Part shown: one piece after another, positions 58,644 through 64,000 of the stretch
How the letters are laid out: each line of letters begins with the position of its first letter
Numbering within the stretch: position 1 is the stretch's first letter
Source: Actinomadura livida
Lineage (GTDB): Bacteria; Actinomycetota; Actinomycetes; Streptosporangiales; Streptosporangiaceae
Assembly (NCBI RefSeq): GCF_014648675.1
Contig: NZ_BMRO01000007.1
Span: forward strand, 13,011 to 77,010
Length of the DNA: 64,000 bases
Reading direction: 5' to 3'
Made by a program: the position numbers and the translations under genes
The notes under the pieces: generated by a model
The model's database searches: none
Told to the model about the DNA's origin: nothing
What the model saw: the letters and a program-made list of their open reading frames with translations, nothing else

Positions 58644-58862
58644 TCACCGGTAGTCGTCCTCGTCGAGCGGCACCTCGTACCGCTGCTCGACGGCGTCCGC
58701 CTCGTTGACGTCGTCCGGCACCTGCGCGGACCACTCCAGGGGCCCCTCCTCGTCGCCGATCGCGGCGCGCTGCTCGGCCGCGTCGGCCTCGTCGGCCTCG
58801 TCGGCCTCACCGTCCCCGCCGGGGCCGGCGACCGCCGGGTCGAGGTCGTCGGTCTCGCTCAT
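58644..58862 (-). CDS. Small acidic hypothetical protein
   Basis: 72 residues from ATG 58860-58862 with GAGGAGG five bases upstream. The protein is rich in Asp, Glu and Ala with a short repeat (EADEADEADAAEQ) and ends DVNEADAVEQRYEVPLDEDDYR, a tail shared by small acidic proteins of related actinobacteria. No hydrophobic core, so it is probably disordered. It follows the flavin reductase gene on the same strand, 40 bp apart. Confidence 0.65.
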   Translation of the reverse strand: MSETDDLDPAVAGPGGDGEADEADEADAAEQRAAIGDEEGPLEWSAQVPDDVNEADAVEQRYEVPLDEDDYR

Positions 58863-58901
58863 CACACGTCCTCCTCACAGGGCCCGCCTCGCGGTGCCGC
58901 C

Positions 58902-60251
<1,350 letters not shown>

Positions 60252-60401
60252 CTGTCCGGCCTCCCGCCCCGTGCGTCGTCCCCCGGACCATGGTGACGGA
60301 ATCCGGCGCCGGAGAGTGCCGGTTCGAACACATAGGGCATGCGAAGTGTCACGGGCCGGGCGGGGTTGCGGCGGTCCGGAGGGGCAGCCAGGGGAGGGGC
60401 G

Positions 60402-61313
60402 TCAGGGGAGGGGCGGCCGGTCCTCGGCGAGCAGCGGTTCCAGGAGGTCGCCGTGCTCTTCGACGCGGGCGAGGACGTCGTCCGGGCCGAACACCAGGTC
60501 GGCGCTGTCCTCGCAGGACTCCAGCTCGTCCCAGGTGATGGGGGTGGACGCGGACGGGCGGTTCGCGGCGCGCAGCGAGTAGGGCGCGACGGTCGTCTTC
60601 GCCGGGTTGTTCTGGCTCCAGTCCACGAAGATCTTGCCCTTGCGCAGCCGCTTCTCCATCTTCGCGACGATCAGCTCGGGATGCTCCTCGGCGAGGCGCT
60701 GCGCGGCCGCCTTGGCGTACTCGGACGTCCGCTCCGCCTTCGCCGGCTCCTTGATCGGGACGTACAGGTGCAGCCCCTTCTTGCCGCTCGTCTTGGGGTA
60801 TGACTCCAGGCCGTCCTCGGCGAGCACGTCGCGCAGCAGCGCCGCCACCTCGCACGCCTCCACGATCGTGGCCGGAGGGCCCGGGTCCAGGTCGAAGACG
60901 ACGAGGTCGGGGGTGTGCACCTTGCCGCGCGGCCCGACCTTCCACTGCGGGATGTGCAGTTCGAGAGCGGCGAGGTTGGCGCACCACACGAGCGTGGGCA
61001 GGTCGTCCACGACGACGAAGTCGAGGGTGTCGCGCCCCGTGGAGCTGCCGGGGGTGGGGATCGTGGCGGTCCGCACCCACGCCGGCGTGTGGGACGGCGC
61101 GTTCTTCTCGAAGAACTTGCCGCCGTCCACGCCGTCCGGCCACCGGATCCGGGTCGCGGCGCGGTCCTTCAGGTGCGGCAGCATCACCGGGGCTATGCGT
61201 GCGTAGTAGTCGATGACCTCGCCCTTGGTGAACTCGGGGTAGAGGTTCTTGCCGAGGTTGGAGAGGGACACCTGCTGCCCGTCGACGTCGACGGTCGTGC
61301 GCTTACTCGCCAC
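60402..61313 (-). CDS. ligD: NHEJ DNA polymerase/primase (LigD polymerase domain)
   Basis: 303 residues from GTG 61311-61313 (GGAG five bases upstream); GTG 61329-61331, overlapping the ligase stop, would add six. AEP-type polymerase motifs: VVFDLDPGP (catalytic Asp pair), TSGKKGLHLYVPI and KIFVDWSQNNPAKTTVAPYSLRA. It fills gaps and can add ribonucleotides at broken ends. The ligase and phosphoesterase domains of full LigD are absent; the ligase is a separate gene immediately upstream. Confidence 0.93.
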   Translation of the reverse strand: MASKRTTVDVDGQQVSLSNLGKNLYPEFTKGEVIDYYARIAPVMLPHLKDRAATRIRWPDGVDGGKFFEKNAPSHTPAWVRTATIPTPGSSTGRDTLDFVVVDDLPTLVWCANLAALELHIPQWKVGPRGKVHTPDLVVFDLDPGPPATIVEACEVAALLRDVLAEDGLESYPKTSGKKGLHLYVPIKEPAKAERTSEYAKAAAQRLAEEHPELIVAKMEKRLRKGKIFVDWSQNNPAKTTVAPYSLRAANRPSASTPITWDELESCEDSADLVFGPDDVLARVEEHGDLLEPLLAEDRPPLP

Positions 61314-61327
61314 AGGTGCTCCAGGGC

Positions 61328-62302
61328 TCACTGCTCACTGGTGACCTCCAGGGGGTCCTTGTCGTCGCGGAGGCCGCGCCAGGACGGGAAGCGGAGGCGG
61401 CCGTCCCGGGTGCGGGCGCTGTAGGCGACCTCCCCGACGAGCCGTGGCTCAACCCATTGGGCGTCACGGGCGAACTCACGCGGGACGGGGTCGTCGTAGG
61501 GGCTGGTGGGGCGGCGCAGCGGCCAGAGGATGTCGTACAGCTCGTCGAGGGCGCGGTCGCTGAAGCCGGTGCCGACGTGGCCGACGAAACCGAGGAGCCC
61601 CTTGACGTCGTACTCGCCGAGCAGCAGCGACCCCACGCCGCCTTCCCGCCGTCCCTTGCCGGGCTTCCAGCCGCAGATGACGACCTCGCGCGTCATGAAG
61701 TTCTTGACCTTGAGCCAGTAGTCGACGCGGCGTCCCGGGCGGTAGGGCGAGTCGAGGCGCTTGGCCAGCAGCCCCTCAAGGTGTTGTTCACGGGTGAAGG
61801 CGAGCAGCTCGTCCACCTGAGCGGTGTCGCCGCCGTGCAGGTACGGGGGGACCTCCACGGGTCCGGTTCCGGCCAGGTCGAGGTCGTCGAGGAGTGTGCG
61901 GCGCTCTACGTACGGCATGTCGTACAGAACGTGCCCGTTGAGGAACAGGACGTCGAAGACCACGTACCGGACGGGTACCTCACGGATCAGTCTGGGGTCG
62001 GGGTGCGCGACGTGCATGCGGCGCTGGAGTCGTTCGAAGCTGGGGCGCCCCTCCTCGAAGGCGACGACCTCCCCGTCCAGGACGACGTCGTGGCTGGGGA
62101 GGAGGTCGGCGAGTGCGGACAGTTCGGGGTAGCGGCTCGTCACCTCGCCGCCGCGCCGCCCGGTGGCACGGACGCCGTCGGCGGAGACGTGCGCCAGGAC
62201 GCGGACGCCGTCCCACTTCAGCTCCAGCGCCCACTGCTCGCCGTCGGAGGGGAGTTCCCCGGTGGCGGCCATCATCGGCTCAACGGGCCACGGCATGGTC
62301 AT
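61328..62302 (-). CDS. ligC: ATP-dependent DNA ligase (LigC/LigD ligase domain)
   Basis: 324 residues. The nucleotidyl-transfer motif is LELKWDGVR with the AMP-linked Lys29; LDGEVVAFEEGRPSF, RYVVFDVLFLNGH, EGLLAKRLDSPYRPG and WLKVKN are motifs III-V. The C-terminal OB-fold begins at about residue 205. It seals breaks in the end-joining system with the adjacent polymerase (GTGA overlap downstream). Divergent from ku across about 130 bp. Confidence 0.93.
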   Translation of the reverse strand: MTMPWPVEPMMAATGELPSDGEQWALELKWDGVRVLAHVSADGVRATGRRGGEVTSRYPELSALADLLPSHDVVLDGEVVAFEEGRPSFERLQRRMHVAHPDPRLIREVPVRYVVFDVLFLNGHVLYDMPYVERRTLLDDLDLAGTGPVEVPPYLHGGDTAQVDELLAFTREQHLEGLLAKRLDSPYRPGRRVDYWLKVKNFMTREVVICGWKPGKGRREGGVGSLLLGEYDVKGLLGFVGHVGTGFSDRALDELYDILWPLRRPTSPYDDPVPREFARDAQWVEPRLVGEVAYSARTRDGRLRFPSWRGLRDDKDPLEVTSEQ

Positions 62303-62431
62303 ACCGCCGTCTTACCCGGTGCCCGCACCGCAGAAAAGGATCAAGAGTCCGTTCTGGCGCAAATCGAACGGGGTTGCGACGCTAAGAGCGGGAAACGTGC
62401 TGGGGCGCGACTTGGTGGGTAGGGACTGGTC

Positions 62432-63334
62432 ATGCGCAGTATCTGGAAGGGCGCCATCTCGTTCGGGCTGGTGACGATCCCCGTGAAGCTGTACTCGGCG
62501 ACCGAGCAGCGGGATGTCCGCTTCCACCAGGTGCACCGGCAGGACGGCGGGCGCATCAAGTACAAGCGGGTGTGCACGGTCGACGGCGAGGAGGTCCCGT
62601 ACTCCGACATCGCCAAGGGGTACGAGCTGCCGAGCGGCGAGATCGTCGTCCTGACCGACGAGGACTTCGCCGACCTGCCGCTGTCGACCAGCCGCCGGAT
62701 CGACGTCCTGCAGTTCGTGGAGGCGGCGGAGGTCGACCCGATCTACTTCGCCAAGTCGTACTACCTGGAGCCCGACGCGCAGGGCGCCAAGCCGTACGTG
62801 CTGCTGCGGGACGCGCTGGAGAGCTCCGGCCAGGTCGCCATCGTCAAGATCGCGATCCGGCAGCGGGAGTCGCTGGCGACGCTGCGGGTCCGGGAGGGCG
62901 TGTTCGTCCTGGAGACGATGCTGTGGCCGGACGAGGTCCGCACCCCCGACTTCCCGTTCCTCGACGAGGACATCGAGGTCCGCAAGCAGGAGCTGTCGAT
63001 GGCGACGTCGCTGATCGAGTCGATGGAGGCGGAGTTCGATCCGGCGGAGCACAAGGACGCCTACCGGGAGGCCCTCCAGGCGGTCATCGACGCGAAGGTC
63101 GAGGGCCGCGAGGTCGCGCGGCCCGCCGAGGAGGCCGAGGAGGAGCCCGCGGCCGACCTGCTCAGCGCGCTGCGCGCGAGCGTCGAGGCGGCGAAGAAGA
63201 GCCGGGGCGAGAAGAACGGCAAGGCCGCGTCCGGCAAGGGGACGGCGGAGAAGAAGCCCGCCGCGCGCAAGTCGTCCGCGAAGTCGGGGCAGAAGAAGGA
63301 GCCGGCGAAGAGCCGCACCCGCAAGTCCGCCTGA
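62432..63334 (+). CDS. ku: Ku protein, DNA end-binding
   Basis: 300 residues. SIWKGAISFGLVTIPVKLYSATE at the start and ALIVETMLWPDEVR-type region (FVLETMLWPDEVRTPDF) are the bacterial Ku core. The core ends near residue 250, followed by a Lys/Ala/Ser-rich tail (about 45 residues with many KK and KS pairs), which in other Ku proteins aids DNA binding and ligase recruitment. Divergent from the ligD/ligC operon, completing the local end-joining set. Confidence 0.95.
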   Translation: MRSIWKGAISFGLVTIPVKLYSATEQRDVRFHQVHRQDGGRIKYKRVCTVDGEEVPYSDIAKGYELPSGEIVVLTDEDFADLPLSTSRRIDVLQFVEAAEVDPIYFAKSYYLEPDAQGAKPYVLLRDALESSGQVAIVKIAIRQRESLATLRVREGVFVLETMLWPDEVRTPDFPFLDEDIEVRKQELSMATSLIESMEAEFDPAEHKDAYREALQAVIDAKVEGREVARPAEEAEEEPAADLLSALRASVEAAKKSRGEKNGKAASGKGTAEKKPAARKSSAKSGQKKEPAKSRTRKSA

Positions 63335-63374
63335 GCCCCGCCGGCCCGGTGCCCGCCGCCCCTGGCCGCCGCTG

Positions 63375-63677
63375 CTAGTTGCCGCCGCGGGCGGCGAGGA
63401 CGCGGCCGAGGGCGTCGGCGGCCGCGGCGGGGTCGGCGCACGGCGCGATCCGCTCGCCCCAGCCGTAGAAGTACGACCAGGTGTCGCCCGACCGCTCGCG
63501 GGCGGCGATGACGTTCTCCTCCGCCGCCGGGGTCCGCGGGTCGGCCACGAGGGCGCACGGCCAGCGGTCGGCCGGGGCGGCGACCTCGACGCTCCAGCCG
63601 CGGGAGCGCAGCTCGTCGGTCAGCCGCTCCAGGTGCCCGAGCGCCGTGCCGGCGTCGCTGATCACCTGCGTGGACAT
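63375..63677 (-). CDS. Hypothetical protein (100 aa)
   Basis: 100 residues from ATG 63675-63677 with TTTGGAGG upstream. The protein is mixed alpha/beta and soluble: SDAGTALGHLERLTDELRSRGWSVEV, LVADPRTPAAEENVIAARERSGDTWSYFYGWGERIAPCADP, then AAAADALGRVLAARG. The W-S-Y-F-Y-G-W-G-E-R-I-A segment followed by a helix is also seen in small actinobacterial hypotheticals. No function assigned. Confidence 0.65.
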   Translation of the reverse strand: MSTQVISDAGTALGHLERLTDELRSRGWSVEVAAPADRWPCALVADPRTPAAEENVIAARERSGDTWSYFYGWGERIAPCADPAAAADALGRVLAARGGN

Positions 63678-63851
63678 GGTGCCTCCAAAGGAATGACCCG
63701 TGCGTTGCGTGGGAGATCCCGGGGAGTGCCGTCGCGGGGCAGGTCACCGGCAGGTGCGCCACCGGTGGAACGACGCTGTGCCCCCGGTCGAATGACGTTC
63801 AGTCTTCCGCCGGGTGAGTGAGATCACAAGCGGTTTGCGCGCATTGGCGGA

Positions 63852-64000
63852 TCACCGCGCGGGTTCCGGCTCCGGCACGGGGGAGGGGGCGCCCTCGCGG
63901 ACGCCGTACCGGCGGTAGACCTTGGCGAGCGGCCCCGGCGCCCACCAGTTCGCCCGCCCCATCAGGCGCATCACGGCCGGGACGAGCAGCCCCCGGACGA
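63852..64000 (-). CDS. MMPL family transporter, C-terminal fragment
   Basis: The last 48-49 codons of a leftward gene that begins beyond the window. They encode RGLLVPAVMRLMGRANWWAPGPLAKVYRRYG, the conserved end of the last membrane repeat of MmpL/RND-type lipid transporters (LVPA ... MGR.NWW.P), followed by a Pro/Glu-rich tail. Substrate and partner cannot be told from this piece. Confidence 0.75.
   Translation of the reverse strand, partial: VRGLLVPAVMRLMGRANWWAPGPLAKVYRRYGVREGAPSPVPEPEPAR

Overview
The window is very GC-rich, with dense genes, frequent GTG/TTG starts, ATGA/GTGA stop-start overlaps and many TANNNT boxes 6-8 nt before start codons. Together with marker families (DUF3107, DUF3117, DUF6758, DUF5947, ECF41 sigma, SigE/RseA/HtrA/TatB, mycobacterial-type dapD/dapE order) this points to a high-GC actinobacterium, most likely Streptosporangiales (Actinomadura-like). 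The genus is inference. No rRNA, tRNA, CRISPR array, plasmid or prophage signature was seen.

Layout. 0-4.6 kb: start of a Ser/Thr kinase, a membrane-anchored protein, dapD, a phosphopantetheinyl transferase, dapE and a LOG-family protein. 4.6-18.5 kb: an accessory block with a reductase/TetR pair, a membrane protein, a complete structural operon for a group 1h (high-affinity, actinobacterial-type) [NiFe] hydrogenase with its own protease, HypA and several uncharacterised small proteins, a PadR regulator, an HtrA-like lipoprotein protease and a TetR-controlled ABC exporter. 18.5-27.6 kb: second LOG protein, inositol-phosphatase-type enzyme, PhoX-type phosphatase, DivIVA-like protein, SRPBCC protein, tag, a MacB/FtsX-type ABC transporter and an enoyl-CoA hydratase. 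27.9-47.5 kb: a core block (DUF3117, leucyl aminopeptidase, O-methyltransferase, sigE, anti-sigma, RseB-like, htrA, tatB, mrp, MarR, DUF1003, MgtE-like CBS protein, ECF41 sigma, citrate-lyase-like enzyme, CPBP protease, NUDIX, PHP, MBL, RecB-like nuclease) whose order resembles the M. tuberculosis Rv1201c-Rv1231 region. 47.5-54.2 kb: a second accessory block of small oxidoreductases, hydrolases and regulators, bounded on the left by a 135-bp hairpin element. 54.3-64 kb: GDPD, DEAD helicase, GlsB/YeaQ-type protein, DUF3107, TetR, an atypical flavin reductase, the end-joining set LigD-polymerase/LigC plus divergent Ku, and the C-terminus of an MMPL transporter.

How the parts work together. dapD and dapE make diaminopimelate for lysine and peptidoglycan. 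The hydrogenase operon would give electrons from trace H2; only HypA and the endopeptidase are local, so HypB-F must lie elsewhere. sigE with its anti-sigma, RseB-like protein and HtrA forms an envelope-stress module with a perfect SigE-type promoter in front of it. Ku, LigD-Pol and LigC form an end-joining module. The items most worth following up are the hairpin/MITE-like element at 47456-47590, the metal-site-degenerate MBL protein, the disulfide-less flavin reductase, and the uncharacterised proteins of the hydrogenase operon.
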